Assembly (NCBI GenBank): GCA_963722175.1
Contig: CAVRKA010000004.1
Location: 868,001 to 932,000, forward strand
DNA length: 64,000 nt
DNA from: WHSW01 sp963722175
GTDB taxonomy: Bacteria; Actinomycetota; Thermoleophilia; Solirubrobacterales; 70-9
Direction: 5' to 3'
Position 1 is the stretch's first letter; the number at the start of each line of letters is the position of its first letter. The translations under genes were made by a program, and so were the position numbers. Below the pieces are notes generated by a model that saw nothing but the letters and a program-made list of their open reading frames with translations, did no database searches and was not told the DNA's origin. Positions 31,822 to 47,163 of this stretch are shown here, piece after piece.

Positions 31822-32625
31822 ATGGATCGAACTCAAAAAGAAGCGGCCGTCGCCGAGCTGACCGAGGACCTGAAGGGAGCCGAGGCGATCTTCGCCGTCG
31901 ACTACCGCGGGATCAGCGTCACCGAGGCGGCCGAGCTGCGCGCCAGGCTGCGCGAGGCCGACGCCGTCTTCAAGGTGGTCAAGAACCGGCTCGCCAAGCG
32001 CGCCGCCGCCGACGCGGGCACCGCGGGTCTCGACGAGTTCTTCGTCGGCCCGACCGCGCTGACCCTGATCCAGGGCGACGCGGTGATCGCCGCGAAGGCG
32101 ATCAACGACTTCGCGAAGGTCAACGATGAGCTCGAGTACAAGGGCGGGATCATGGACGGCGAGGCGCTCGACCCGGACGCCTTCAAGGTGATCGCCCGAC
32201 TGCCCGGCGTCGACGTCCTGCGCGGCCAGCTGACCGGCCTCGCGGCGAGCCCGATCACCGGCCTCGTCCGCGGACTCGGCTCGATGATTTCGGGCCTCGC
32301 GGTCGCGCTCGGCCAGATCGCCGAGCAGGGCCTGGTCAGCGGCGAGCCGCCGGCGGCCGAGGAGGAGCCCGCGGCTGAAGAGGCTGAGGAGCCCGCGGCG
32401 GAGGCCGAGGGTGACGAGGACGCTCCGCCCGCCGAGCATGCCGAGGAGGAGGCCCAGCCCGCCGAGGAGGACTCGGCCCCGGCCGAAGAGCCGCCAGGCG
32501 AGCCTGGGCCCGACCCAGACGGCCCCGGAGGCGAAGCCGAGGAGCCGGCGGGCGTTGATACAGAGACTTCCAATGACGACGAACAAGAGCAGGAGGAGCC
32601 AAGTGGCGACGAAAGTGACAACTGA
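31822..32625 (+). CDS. rplJ: 50S ribosomal protein L10 with long acidic C-terminal tail
   Basis: 267 aa, against the usual 165-180. The first 170 residues are normal L10 (TQKEAAVAELTEDLKGAEAI, FKVVKNRLAKRAAADAG, ending with the L7/L12-binding helix SMISGLAVALGQIAEQG). The remaining 95 are a Glu/Ala/Pro-rich acidic tail. L10 is the base of the stalk. The end of the tail overlaps rplL by 23 nt and encodes the rplL ribosome binding site. Confidence 0.96.
   Translation: MDRTQKEAAVAELTEDLKGAEAIFAVDYRGISVTEAAELRARLREADAVFKVVKNRLAKRAAADAGTAGLDEFFVGPTALTLIQGDAVIAAKAINDFAKVNDELEYKGGIMDGEALDPDAFKVIARLPGVDVLRGQLTGLAASPITGLVRGLGSMISGLAVALGQIAEQGLVSGEPPAAEEEPAAEEAEEPAAEAEGDEDAPPAEHAEEEAQPAEEDSAPAEEPPGEPGPDPDGPGGEAEEPAGVDTETSNDDEQEQEEPSGDESDN
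32591..32605 (+). promoter_or_regulatory. AGGAGG ribosome binding site that sets the rplL start
   Basis: AGGAGG at 32591-32596 lies inside the end of rplJ, 6 nt before GTG 32603. It decides this GTG rather than the upstream ATG at 32573. Confidence 0.8.
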
Positions 32626-32989
32626 GGACTGGATCGAGGAGCTGAAAGGCATCTCCGTGCTCGAGCTCTCCGAGCGCATCAAGGCGCTCGAGGAGGAGTT
32701 CGGCGTCTCCGCGACCGCGGTCGCGGCAGCGGCTCCCGCCGCCGGTGGCGGCGCCGATGAGGGCGCCGAGGAGGAGTCGTCGACCGTCGACGTCGTCCTC
32801 ACCGAGGCCGGCGACAAGAAGATCCAGGTGATCAAGGCCGTCCGCGCAGCGACCGGGCTCGGGCTGAAGGACGCGAAGGCGCTCGTCGATGGCGCTCCGC
32901 AGGCCGTCAAGGAGGGCATCGAGCGCGAGGAGGCCGAGAAGCTAAAGTCCGAGATCGAGGAGGCCGGCGGAGCGGTCGAATTGAAGTAA
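32603..32989 (+). CDS. rplL: 50S ribosomal protein L7/L12
   Basis: 128 aa. N-terminal dimerisation domain (TTEDWIEELKGISVLELSER), Ala/Gly hinge, and C-terminal factor-binding domain VVLTEAGDKKIQVIKAVRAA then TGLGLKDAKALVDGAPQAVK. Multiple copies of L7/L12 on L10 recruit elongation factors. GTG start with a strong Shine-Dalgarno sequence inside rplJ suits high translation relative to L10. Confidence 0.97.
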   Translation: MATKVTTEDWIEELKGISVLELSERIKALEEEFGVSATAVAAAAPAAGGGADEGAEEESSTVDVVLTEAGDKKIQVIKAVRAATGLGLKDAKALVDGAPQAVKEGIEREEAEKLKSEIEEAGGAVELK

Positions 32990-33016
32990 GCGCCTGGGTA
33001 CGGCTCAGGCACGCGC

Positions 33017-33042
33017 CACGCTTGAGCTAACAATCAAGCGTG
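33017..33042. promoter_or_regulatory. Perfect 9-bp inverted repeat between rplL and rpoB, over the -35 box
   Basis: CACGCTTGA (33017-33025), 8-nt loop, TCAAGCG TG (33034-33042). There is no T-tract after it. It overlaps the TTGAGC -35 box, so it may be an operator, or in RNA form a processing or partial-termination hairpin that sets the ratio of rplJL to rpoBC. Confidence 0.6.
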
Positions 33043-33051
33043 TGGTATATT
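33022..33051 (+). promoter_or_regulatory. rpoB promoter candidate: -35 TTGAGC, -10 TATATT, 18-nt spacer
   Basis: TTGAGC at 33022-33027 and TATATT at 33046-33051 with the GTGTGG extension just before the -10. This is the AT-richest stretch of the region. The leader to the rpoB start would be about 75 nt. Confidence 0.55.
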
Positions 33052-33133
33052 TGTGCGTCGCGCGCCGTTGAGCTCTTTGCCTGCCGAATCTCCGCGCCCC
33101 ATCCGTCCCACGACCACCTGAGGAGTCGCCCAG

Positions 33134-36697
<3,564 letters not shown>

Positions 36698-36707
36698 CGG
36701 GAACCAC

Positions 36708-40751
<4,044 letters not shown>

Positions 40752-40800
40752 CGCGCTAGAGGGGGCCGGCCCCGGCCGCCGGGGGCGCTCCGGGGGGCGA
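40752..40800 (+). terminator. GC-rich inverted repeats after rpoC, possible terminator
   Basis: GGGGCCGGCCCC (40762-40773) is a perfect 12-bp palindrome, and CCGGCCGCCGGGGGCGCTCC follows. There is no T-tract, so at most a weak or Rho-assisted terminator. Confidence 0.3.
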
Positions 40801-40811
40801 AGCTCAGGTGT

Positions 40812-40850
40812 TTGGCGACTTTCGAGTCGTATGGACCCGAAAGTCGCCAA
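40812..40850. promoter_or_regulatory. 13-bp perfect inverted repeat spanning the start codon of the AbiEi-like gene
   Basis: Left arm TTGGCGACTTTCG (40812-40824) and right arm CGAAAGTCGCCAA (40838-40850) are perfectly complementary. The 13-nt spacer contains ATG 40831. It may be an operator for autoregulation by the wHTH domain of the protein, or an mRNA hairpin with the start codon in its loop. Confidence 0.7.
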
Positions 40851-41658
40851 TCCGGATGCCGTGGTGGCCGGGATCGCCGCCAAACAACACGGGGTTCTCA
40901 CCCTTACCCAGCTAAGAGCCGCTGGTCTCTCGCCGACGCAGGTGCGAAAGCGCCTCAACGCCGGCCGCCTCCACCGCATCCACCGCGGCGTCTACGCCGT
41001 CGGCCATGACGGCCTCGGCAATCACGGCCGCTGGATGGCCGCCGTCCTCGCCTGCGGCCCGGGCGCCGTCCTCAGTCATCGGGCCGCCGCCGAGCTGTGG
41101 CAGCTCCTGGAACCGACCCGAGGCGACATCCACGTCACCGTCCGTGGCCAGGGCGGTCGCAAGAGACGCCGAGGCCTTCGCACCCACCGCTCCCACTTGC
41201 CCAGGAGCGCAACGACGGTTCGCAACCGCATCGCAGTCACGACCCCCGCTCGCACGCTGATCGACCTCCGCCGCACCGTCGCCCCGGAGATCTTCCGCCG
41301 CGCCCTCCGCCAGGCGGAGTTCAAGAAGCTGGACTTGGGCGGCCTCGAGACCGACGGCACCCGCAGCGATCCCGAGGCCGACTTCCTGCGCCTCTGTCGC
41401 CGTTATCGCTTGCCTCCGCCCGAGGTAAACCAGCGCCTCGGCCGCTACACCGTCGACTTCCTCTGGCGCCCGCACCGGTTCGTCGTCGAGCTGGACAGCT
41501 GGTCCGCCCACGGCGGACGCCAGGCATTCGAGGATGACCATCAGCGCGATCTCGACCTGCGCGCATGGGGCTACACGCTTCGCCGGTTCACGACTCGCCA
41601 GCTCGAGCGTGACCCGGCTGCCGTCGCCGCCGTGGTGAGGACCAGGCTCGGAGCGTGA
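40831..41658 (+). CDS. AbiEi antitoxin-domain / DUF559 endonuclease-like protein
   Basis: 275 aa. The N-terminal part AAKQHGVLTLTQLRAAGLSP and VRKRLNAGRLHRIHRGVYAV is the AbiEi-type winged-helix domain of type IV toxin-antitoxin antitoxins. The C-terminal part is a DUF559/Vsr-like PD-(D/E)XK fold: DPEADFLRLCRRYRLPPPEV, YTVDFLWRPHRFVVELDSWS and RDLDLRAWGYTLRRFTTRQL, with Asp in VDF and Glu in VELD as metal ligands. No AbiEii toxin gene adjoins it. A stand-alone regulator or nuclease, role unknown. Confidence 0.82.
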   Translation: MDPKVANPDAVVAGIAAKQHGVLTLTQLRAAGLSPTQVRKRLNAGRLHRIHRGVYAVGHDGLGNHGRWMAAVLACGPGAVLSHRAAAELWQLLEPTRGDIHVTVRGQGGRKRRRGLRTHRSHLPRSATTVRNRIAVTTPARTLIDLRRTVAPEIFRRALRQAEFKKLDLGGLETDGTRSDPEADFLRLCRRYRLPPPEVNQRLGRYTVDFLWRPHRFVVELDSWSAHGGRQAFEDDHQRDLDLRAWGYTLRRFTTRQLERDPAAVAAVVRTRLGA

Positions 41659-41703
41659 GCGAGCTTTCGCGCTTGGCGAGAGTGCCCCGAACCGAGGGTT
41701 TCG

Positions 41704-43107
41704 TCAGCGGGGGCGGGCCCCTCGGGCGATCACGCGGCCGCCGCGTGACGGGATCATCGTCACGTTGCGGTGGAGGGCGCGCTCGGGCTCAGGCGTATCG
41801 GCCTCGAGGTCGAGGCGCAGGGCGATCTCGCGCAGGACGGCGCGCATCTCGGCCATCGCGAGCGCGGCGCCGAGGCAGCGGCGGATCCCGCCACCGAACG
41901 GGATCCACTCGTAGGTTCCCGGCTTGTGGTCCGCCCAGCGCTCGGGCCGGAACGCGAACGGGTCCGGATAGAGGTCTTCGCGGTGGTGGAGCAGCAGGAT
42001 GCTGATCAGGACCGGCGTGTCGGCCGGCACGTCGTAGTCGCCGAACCGCCATGGCACGGTCACGCGGCGGCCGATGATCGGGATCACGGGGCGGGACCGC
42101 ATCGCCTCGACGATCACGGCCTCGATCGCCTCCGCCGATTCCTCCTCGTCACCCGAGCGGACCGCCTCGACCAGATGCTGCTGCGCCGCCGGCGTCCGCA
42201 CGAGTCGCTCCCACGCCCACGACAGCGTGTTCGCCGTCGTCTCGTGGCCGGCGAGCACGAGCGAGAGCAGCTCGTCGCGGACCTCGTGGTCGGTCAGCGC
42301 CTCGCCGTCCTCGGTGCGCGCCTGCAGCAGCAGCGAGAGGATGTCGCGGCGCTCGTCGAGGTCGGCCGCGCCGCGGCGGGCCGCGATCACGGCGTAGGTC
42401 GGGCGATCGAGGAAGCCGAGGGTGAACTTCATGAACCCCCGGGGCTCGTCGCTGCCGATCTGCGCGAGCTCGCCGAGCTGCGCAATCGGTGTCGACGAGA
42501 ACCGCGTCAGCGACTTCACCGCCTGGCGCAGCTGATGCTCGGGCGTCCCCGGAGCGGGTCGGCCCTCGATCCCGAAGATCCCGGCCATGATCACGTCGAG
42601 CGTGATCGCCTGCATCCGCGGCGCGAGGGCGAACGCCTCGCCTTGTCGCCACCGCTCGATCTCGCGCCCGGCGACGTCGACGATCATCTGCGTGTACTGC
42701 TCGATCGCCTCGCCGTGGAAGGGCGGGAGGAGCAGCTTGCGCTGGCGCATGTGCCGCGCGCCGAGGGCGGTCAACACCGAGTTCGGCCCGACGATCGGCC
42801 GGAGTGGCGACTCGGGCGTCAGCGACGGCGCCAGTTCCGGCTTCGCGGTGAACAGGGAGCGGACGTGCTCGGGGTGCGAGGTGATCACCACCGCCTCGTC
42901 CGTGCCGTCCATCCGGAACACCTCGCCGTGCTCGCGACGAGCGCGAAAGACGAACTCGATCTGGCGCTGGTTGAAGCGCAGGAGCTGCAGCAGCTTCGGC
43001 AGCCGAATCGCCGGCGGCAGCGGGCGCGAAGGCGGCCCGTCCAGCGGGCCGGCCGCGGACGGGGTGGCTTCGCCGACCAGGGAATCGAGCTCCGCCAGCG
43101 CAACCAT
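41704..43107 (-). CDS. Cytochrome P450
   Basis: 467 aa. I-helix oxygen-activation motif AGHETT at 286-291, K-helix EAMR at 334-337, and heme-binding FGGGIRRCLG at 404-413 with Cys411 as thiolate ligand. Overall pattern (RMDGTDEAVVITSHPEHVRS, LPPFHGEAIEQYTQMIVDVA) resembles CYP110/CYP3-like bacterial monooxygenases. It hydroxylates an unknown organic substrate and needs ferredoxin partners, none of which are nearby. Divergent from cbs across a 69-bp promoter region. Confidence 0.95.
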   Translation of the reverse strand: MVALAELDSLVGEATPSAAGPLDGPPSRPLPPAIRLPKLLQLLRFNQRQIEFVFRARREHGEVFRMDGTDEAVVITSHPEHVRSLFTAKPELAPSLTPESPLRPIVGPNSVLTALGARHMRQRKLLLPPFHGEAIEQYTQMIVDVAGREIERWRQGEAFALAPRMQAITLDVIMAGIFGIEGRPAPGTPEHQLRQAVKSLTRFSSTPIAQLGELAQIGSDEPRGFMKFTLGFLDRPTYAVIAARRGAADLDERRDILSLLLQARTEDGEALTDHEVRDELLSLVLAGHETTANTLSWAWERLVRTPAAQQHLVEAVRSGDEEESAEAIEAVIVEAMRSRPVIPIIGRRVTVPWRFGDYDVPADTPVLISILLLHHREDLYPDPFAFRPERWADHKPGTYEWIPFGGGIRRCLGAALAMAEMRAVLREIALRLDLEADTPEPERALHRNVTMIPSRGGRVIARGARPR

Positions 43108-43131
43108 TACATCGATCAGTGTCTCATCAGC

Positions 43132-43162
43132 GTGTGGCGTCTGACTGTGACGTCACCCACAC
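43132..43162. promoter_or_regulatory. Nested palindromes between P450 and cbs
   Basis: GTGTGG (43132-43137) pairs with CCACAC (43157-43162), enclosing the 10-bp palindrome GTGACGTCAC (43147-43156). The site lies in the divergent promoter region, a good place for an operator. No regulator gene is adjacent. Confidence 0.4.
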
Positions 43163-43164
43163 CA

Positions 43165-43170
43165 TAGGCT
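43165..43170 (+). promoter_or_regulatory. -10 box TAGGCT, leaderless start for cbs
   Basis: TAGGCT ends 6 nt before GTG 43177. The gap GAGAGG is too close to the start to work as a Shine-Dalgarno sequence, so leaderless initiation is likely. Confidence 0.5.
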
Positions 43171-43176
43171 GAGAGG

Positions 43177-44553
43177 GTGGACGCCGGTACAGGCAGCAGC
43201 GAGATCCACGACTCCGTCCTCGACCTGATCGGCGGAACGCCGGTCGTGCGGCTGTCGCGCTTCGATCCCGAGTTGCGCACCCCGCTGGTCGCGAAGGTCG
43301 AGTTCCTCAACCCCGGCGGATCGGTCAAGGACCGGCCCGCGGTGGCGATGATCGACGCCGCCGAACGTGCCGGCCTGCTGAGGCCGGGGGGGACGCTGGT
43401 CGAGCCGACCTCGGGCAACACCGGCCTCGGGCTGGCGATGGTCGCGGCCCTGCGCGGCTACAAGGTGATCGCGGTGATGCCGGACAAGATGAGCCGCGAG
43501 AAGATCGACACGCTGCGCGCCTTCGGCGCCGAGGTGGTCGTCTGCCCGACCGCGGTCGAGCCCGATTCGCCGCAGTCCTACTACCGGGTCGCCGACCGGC
43601 TCACCGAGGAGGTCGACGGCGCCTTCCAGCCGAACCAGTACTTCAACCAGGCGAATCCCGAGTCCCACTACCGCTCGACCGGTCCCGAGCTCTGGCGCCA
43701 GACCGGCGGCCGGATCACCCACCTCGTGATCGCGGTCGGCACCGGGGGCACGATTACGGGCATCGGCCGGTACCTGAAGGAGCAGAACCCCGAGATCCAG
43801 GTGATCGGCGGCGACCCCGAGGGGTCGATCTACGCCGGCGGCCCGGTGCATCCGTACCGGGTCGAGGGGATCGGCGAGGACTTCTGGCCGGAGACCCTCG
43901 ATCCGGAGATCATCGACCGCTACGTGACGGTCAGCGACCGCGACTCGTTCCTCGCCGCCCGCCGCCTCGTCGCGCGCGAGGGGCTGTTCGCAGGCGGCTC
44001 GACCGGGACCGCGCTCTGCGCGGCGCTGACGATCGCCCGCGAGCTCGACGACCCCGAGGCGCTGGTGGCGACGGTCATCCCCGACGGCGGGCGGCCATAC
44101 GTCTCCAAGGTCTTCAACGACTCGTGGATGCGCGAGTACGGCTATCTGGGCGACGAAGGCGCGCTCACGGTCGGCGACGTGATTCGTGCCCGCGGCGTGG
44201 ACCGTCCGCTGCTGACGGTCGGCAGCCACGACGCCGTCGGCAAGGCGCTCGAGCTGATGCGCGAGCACGGCGTCTCCCAGGTGCCGATCGTCTCCGGCGA
44301 CGAGGGACGCGCGTTCATGGGCACGGTCAGCGAGCGCGGCCTGCTGATGGCGTCCGCCGAGCACCCCGGGATCCTCGGCGAGCCGGTCACCGAGGTGCTC
44401 GAGCCCCCGTTGCCGGAGCTCGCCGCCGAGAGCCCGGTCAGCGAGGCGATCCACATGATCCTCGGCGAGCGCAAGCCGGTGATCGTCGTCGACGACGGCC
44501 GAGCGCTCGGGATCCTCGTCTCCGTCGACCTGATCGAGGCGCTGAACGCGTGA
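43177..44553 (+). CDS. cbs: Cystathionine beta-synthase
   Basis: 458 aa from GTG 43177. PLP-dependent fold type II: Lys51 in NPGGSVKDRPA binds PLP, TSGNTGLGLAMVA binds its substrate carboxylate, GTGGTITGIGRYL holds the phosphate. Residues from about 335 on form a pair of CBS domains (DAVGKALELMREHGVSQVPI and PVSEAIHMILGERKPVIVVD). It joins serine and homocysteine to cystathionine in transsulfuration. It overlaps the next gene (GTGA), which takes the following step. An O-acetylserine-dependent variant is possible. Confidence 0.93.
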   Translation: MDAGTGSSEIHDSVLDLIGGTPVVRLSRFDPELRTPLVAKVEFLNPGGSVKDRPAVAMIDAAERAGLLRPGGTLVEPTSGNTGLGLAMVAALRGYKVIAVMPDKMSREKIDTLRAFGAEVVVCPTAVEPDSPQSYYRVADRLTEEVDGAFQPNQYFNQANPESHYRSTGPELWRQTGGRITHLVIAVGTGGTITGIGRYLKEQNPEIQVIGGDPEGSIYAGGPVHPYRVEGIGEDFWPETLDPEIIDRYVTVSDRDSFLAARRLVAREGLFAGGSTGTALCAALTIARELDDPEALVATVIPDGGRPYVSKVFNDSWMREYGYLGDEGALTVGDVIRARGVDRPLLTVGSHDAVGKALELMREHGVSQVPIVSGDEGRAFMGTVSERGLLMASAEHPGILGEPVTEVLEPPLPELAAESPVSEAIHMILGERKPVIVVDDGRALGILVSVDLIEALNA

Positions 44554-45623
44554 CCCGGAGCTTCGACACCAAGGTTGTCCACGCCGGGCTCGAGCCGGAC
44601 CCCACCTACGGCTCGGTGATCCCGCCGATCCACCAGACCTCGACCTTCATCCAGCCGGCGCCCGGCGAGTTCGTCGAGGAGTACGACTACGCGCGCTCGG
44701 CGAACCCGACCAGGACCGCGCTCGAGCGGGCGCTCGGCGAGCTCGAGGGCGGCGAGGCGACCGCCTTCGCCAGCGGGATGGCGGCCACGCACGCGCTGCT
44801 GACCGCGGGGCTGGCCCAGAACGAGCACCTGATCCTGCCGCTCGACCTCTACGGCGGCACCTTCCGGCTCGTCGACAAGGTTCTCGCCCACTTCGGGCTC
44901 GACTACGACCTCGTGGACCAGCGTGACCTCGACGCGGTGCGGGCGGCGCTGCGTCCGGAGACCCGGCTGATCTGGGTCGAGACGCCGACCAATCCGCTGC
45001 TCAACGAGATCGACATCGCGGCCGTCGTCGAGGCGGCCGATGGCCGCCCGGTGGTCGTCGACAACACCTTCGCGACGCCGGTGATCCAGCGTCCGCTGGA
45101 GCTCGGCGCGACGGCCGTCGTGCACTCGACCACCAAGTACCTTGGCGGTCACTCCGACGTCGTCGGCGGGGCCGTGATCAGCGCCGACGCGGAGCTCCAC
45201 CAGCGGGTCCGCTTCATCCAGAACTCGGTCGGCGCGGTGCCCGGACCGTTCGACTGCTTCCTCGTCCACCGCGGCCTGCGGACGCTCGCGCTGCGCGTCG
45301 CCCGCCACAGCGAGAACGGGCGCGCGGTCAGCGAGTGGCTGCGCACCGCGCCCGGGGTCGAGGAGGTGCGGTGGCCCGGGTTCGGCGGCATGGTCTCGTT
45401 CCGCCACCCCGACGCGCTCGGGATCGTCAGCCGCACCGAGCTGTTCTCGCTCGCCGAGTCGCTGGGCGGGGTGGAGTCGCTGATCGAGGTGCCGCAGGCG
45501 ATGACCCACCAGTCGGTCGAGGGCTCCGCCGCCGCGGTGCCGGCCGACCTCGTCCGCCTGTCGTGCGGGATCGAGGCCGCCGAGGACCTGATCGCCGACC
45601 TGCGCCAGGCGATCGAGGGGTAG
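44550..45623 (+). CDS. Cystathionine gamma-lyase/synthase (Cys/Met metabolism PLP enzyme)
   Basis: 357 aa from GTG 44550 overlapping the cbs stop. Fold type I PLP enzyme: FDTKVVHAGLEPDPTYGSVI, SGMAATHALLTAGL, VVVDNTFATPVIQRPLELGA and catalytic Lys196 in HSTTKYLGGHSDVVGG. The C-terminal PQAMTHQSVEG and RLSCGIEAAEDLIADL are typical. Coupling with cbs suggests that it cleaves cystathionine to cysteine (gamma-lyase, MccB/CGL); gamma-synthase activity cannot be excluded by sequence alone. Confidence 0.93.
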   Translation: MTRSFDTKVVHAGLEPDPTYGSVIPPIHQTSTFIQPAPGEFVEEYDYARSANPTRTALERALGELEGGEATAFASGMAATHALLTAGLAQNEHLILPLDLYGGTFRLVDKVLAHFGLDYDLVDQRDLDAVRAALRPETRLIWVETPTNPLLNEIDIAAVVEAADGRPVVVDNTFATPVIQRPLELGATAVVHSTTKYLGGHSDVVGGAVISADAELHQRVRFIQNSVGAVPGPFDCFLVHRGLRTLALRVARHSENGRAVSEWLRTAPGVEEVRWPGFGGMVSFRHPDALGIVSRTELFSLAESLGGVESLIEVPQAMTHQSVEGSAAAVPADLVRLSCGIEAAEDLIADLRQAIEG

Positions 45624-45629
45624 TAGCCT
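45624..45629 (+). promoter_or_regulatory. -10 box TAGCCT, leaderless start
   Basis: TAGCCT immediately follows the TAG stop of the lyase gene and ends 7 nt before GTG 45637. Confidence 0.5.
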
Positions 45630-45636
45630 GCGGTCC

Positions 45637-46275
45637 GTGACTCGTCGGGAGGGGACCCGGGCGGCTGGAGTGGCCGCGGCGCTGCTGGCGCTGGCGGTGC
45701 TGATCGCGCTCGTCTTCGCTCCCCGGGCGAGTGCCGCCAAGGCCGCCTGCGGGGCTCCGTTCTCCGTCCTCCACAACGACCGGATCGGCGCCCTGAAGCT
45801 ACAGGCCGGCCAGTACGACATCACCCTGATCCGACCGCAGCGGATCACCTGCGCCAGGGCCTCGCACCTGTTCTCCAGGTTCCTGCAGGACTACAACGGC
45901 GTGCTGCCCGACGGCTGGAGGTTGAACGTCGCCAAGGCCCGCTTCAGAAAGGGCGGCGGCTTCGGCTTCGAGGTCGCCCCGAGCTCAGGCGGCGGTGGCG
46001 GCGGCGGTGGCCAGCACCCCCAGGGCAACTCCACCAAGTGCCCGACCTTCCGCGTCCTCCACGACGACCTGATCGACGGGCAGCGCTTCCGGCAGGGCAC
46101 CTACCAGATGACCGCGCTCGGCGGGCTCTCCTGCCAGAAGGCATCGACCCTGTTCACCGGCTTCCTCGCCAACAACCAGAACGACCTCCCCGGCCGCTGG
46201 CGCCTCAACGCCAGGTCGGGCACCTTCCTGCGCGACGGCACCGGCAAGGGCTTTCAGGTCAACCTCTGGCGGTAG
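45637..46275 (+). CDS. Secreted protein with two copies of an unknown domain
   Basis: 212 aa from GTG 45637. Signal peptide AAGVAAALLALAVLIALVFA, cleavage near RASA. Two units of about 75 residues are clearly repeated: first CGAPFSVLHNDRIGALKLQA with AGQYDITLI, CARASHLFSRFLQDY, LPDGWRLN; second CPTFRVLHDDLIDGQRFRQG with TYQMTAL, CQKASTLFTGFLANN, LPGRWRLN. Each has two cysteines likely to form a disulfide. A Gly-rich linker joins them. Family not recognised; extracellular, function unknown. Confidence 0.75.
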   Translation: MTRREGTRAAGVAAALLALAVLIALVFAPRASAAKAACGAPFSVLHNDRIGALKLQAGQYDITLIRPQRITCARASHLFSRFLQDYNGVLPDGWRLNVAKARFRKGGGFGFEVAPSSGGGGGGGGQHPQGNSTKCPTFRVLHDDLIDGQRFRQGTYQMTALGGLSCQKASTLFTGFLANNQNDLPGRWRLNARSGTFLRDGTGKGFQVNLWR

Positions 46276-46299
46276 TTGGTACTCAGGCGGCGCGGCCGG

Positions 46300-46626
46300 T
46301 CAGGGCTCGACCGGTTCCGCGGAGCCGCGCTGAGCGCCGTGGGCCGTCGCCGCACGGACCGGTACCGGCGCGGTGATCACACGGCTGCGTCCGCCGGGCG
46401 GGCAGTCGGGAAGCGGAAGCGCCTCCGGGCCGTGGCCGCCGCGGCGCGGCCCGCCGGGCCGCTTCGGCTCGCGGCGGAAGCGGCGGAAGCGGTGGTCCTC
46501 GGCCTCCGGCGGCGCCTCGTTGGGCTGCGTCTCGGCCCGGAACGCCCACCAGACGATGTAGAGCAGCAGGGCGACCGGGATCTTCAAGACCACCATCAGG
46601 AACAGGATGGGGACTACTCCGTCCAC
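46300..46626 (-). CDS. Small membrane protein with basic cytoplasmic tail
   Basis: 108 aa from GTG 46626. One N-terminal transmembrane helix GVVPILFLMVVLKIPVALLL continuing into YIVWWAFRAE, then a Pro/Arg/Gly-rich tail (HRFRRFRREPKRPGGPRRGG). The hydrophobic start without a cleavage site suggests a membrane anchor with an intracellular basic tail. Its start overlaps the end of the HAD-like gene by 13 nt, so the two are cotranscribed. Family not recognised. Confidence 0.65.
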   Translation of the reverse strand: MDGVVPILFLMVVLKIPVALLLYIVWWAFRAETQPNEAPPEAEDHRFRRFRREPKRPGGPRRGGHGPEALPLPDCPPGGRSRVITAPVPVRAATAHGAQRGSAEPVEP

Positions 46627-47132
46627 TCGGGCGCAGTGTAACCGTCACGAACCCAGGCCAAGAGGGCCTCGGTATGCGCCTCGGTGAGCCCGATGTCGGA
46701 GTCGGTCGGGCAGAGCAGCGTCGGCGCCTCACGCTCCGAGGCCCACACGTGGCAGCTGTGGTCGAACGAGTCGTCGATCCAGGCGAGCGGGCGGTTGCGC
46801 CCGTACTCGCTCAACGCCTCGAGCTTCCAGTGGGCGCTGCCGAATCGCGCCCTGCCATCGAAGCTGAGCACCGGCAGCTCGCCGGGTAGCCCGAGGATCA
46901 GCGGCAGGTGGTCGTTGGCGCGCTGCTCCCAGCCGGTCGCCCAGACGAGCTCATAGACCTCGCTCAGGCGGACCAGCTGCGGGCCGGCCACCTCGGATAT
47001 GCAGTGCGCCATCCCGTCGATCAGCCGGAATCTTCCCCCGGCCTGGTTGATCGGCCCGTCGAAGCCGAAGAGGCTGATCACGCCGTCGACGTCGACGGCG
47101 CAAACCGGGCGTGGATCGGCGTTCGGTGCCAT
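46614..47132 (-). CDS. HAD-superfamily-like hypothetical protein
   Basis: 172 aa from ATG 47132. The N-terminal CAVDVDGVISLFGFDGP fits HAD motif I (DxDG), YELVWATGWEQRANDHLP fits motif II (T in WATGW), and PLAWIDDSFDHSCHVWASER resembles motif IV with the DD pair. A small cap is likely. Probably a phosphatase or phosphatase-like protein; the substrate is unknown. It is divergent from rpsL, with 45 bp between the starts. Confidence 0.75.
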   Translation of the reverse strand: MAPNADPRPVCAVDVDGVISLFGFDGPINQAGGRFRLIDGMAHCISEVAGPQLVRLSEVYELVWATGWEQRANDHLPLILGLPGELPVLSFDGRARFGSAHWKLEALSEYGRNRPLAWIDDSFDHSCHVWASEREAPTLLCPTDSDIGLTEAHTEALLAWVRDGYTAPEWTE

Positions 47133-47163
47133 CTACCCGGCCAGCGTAGCGGCGCGGCCCTGC

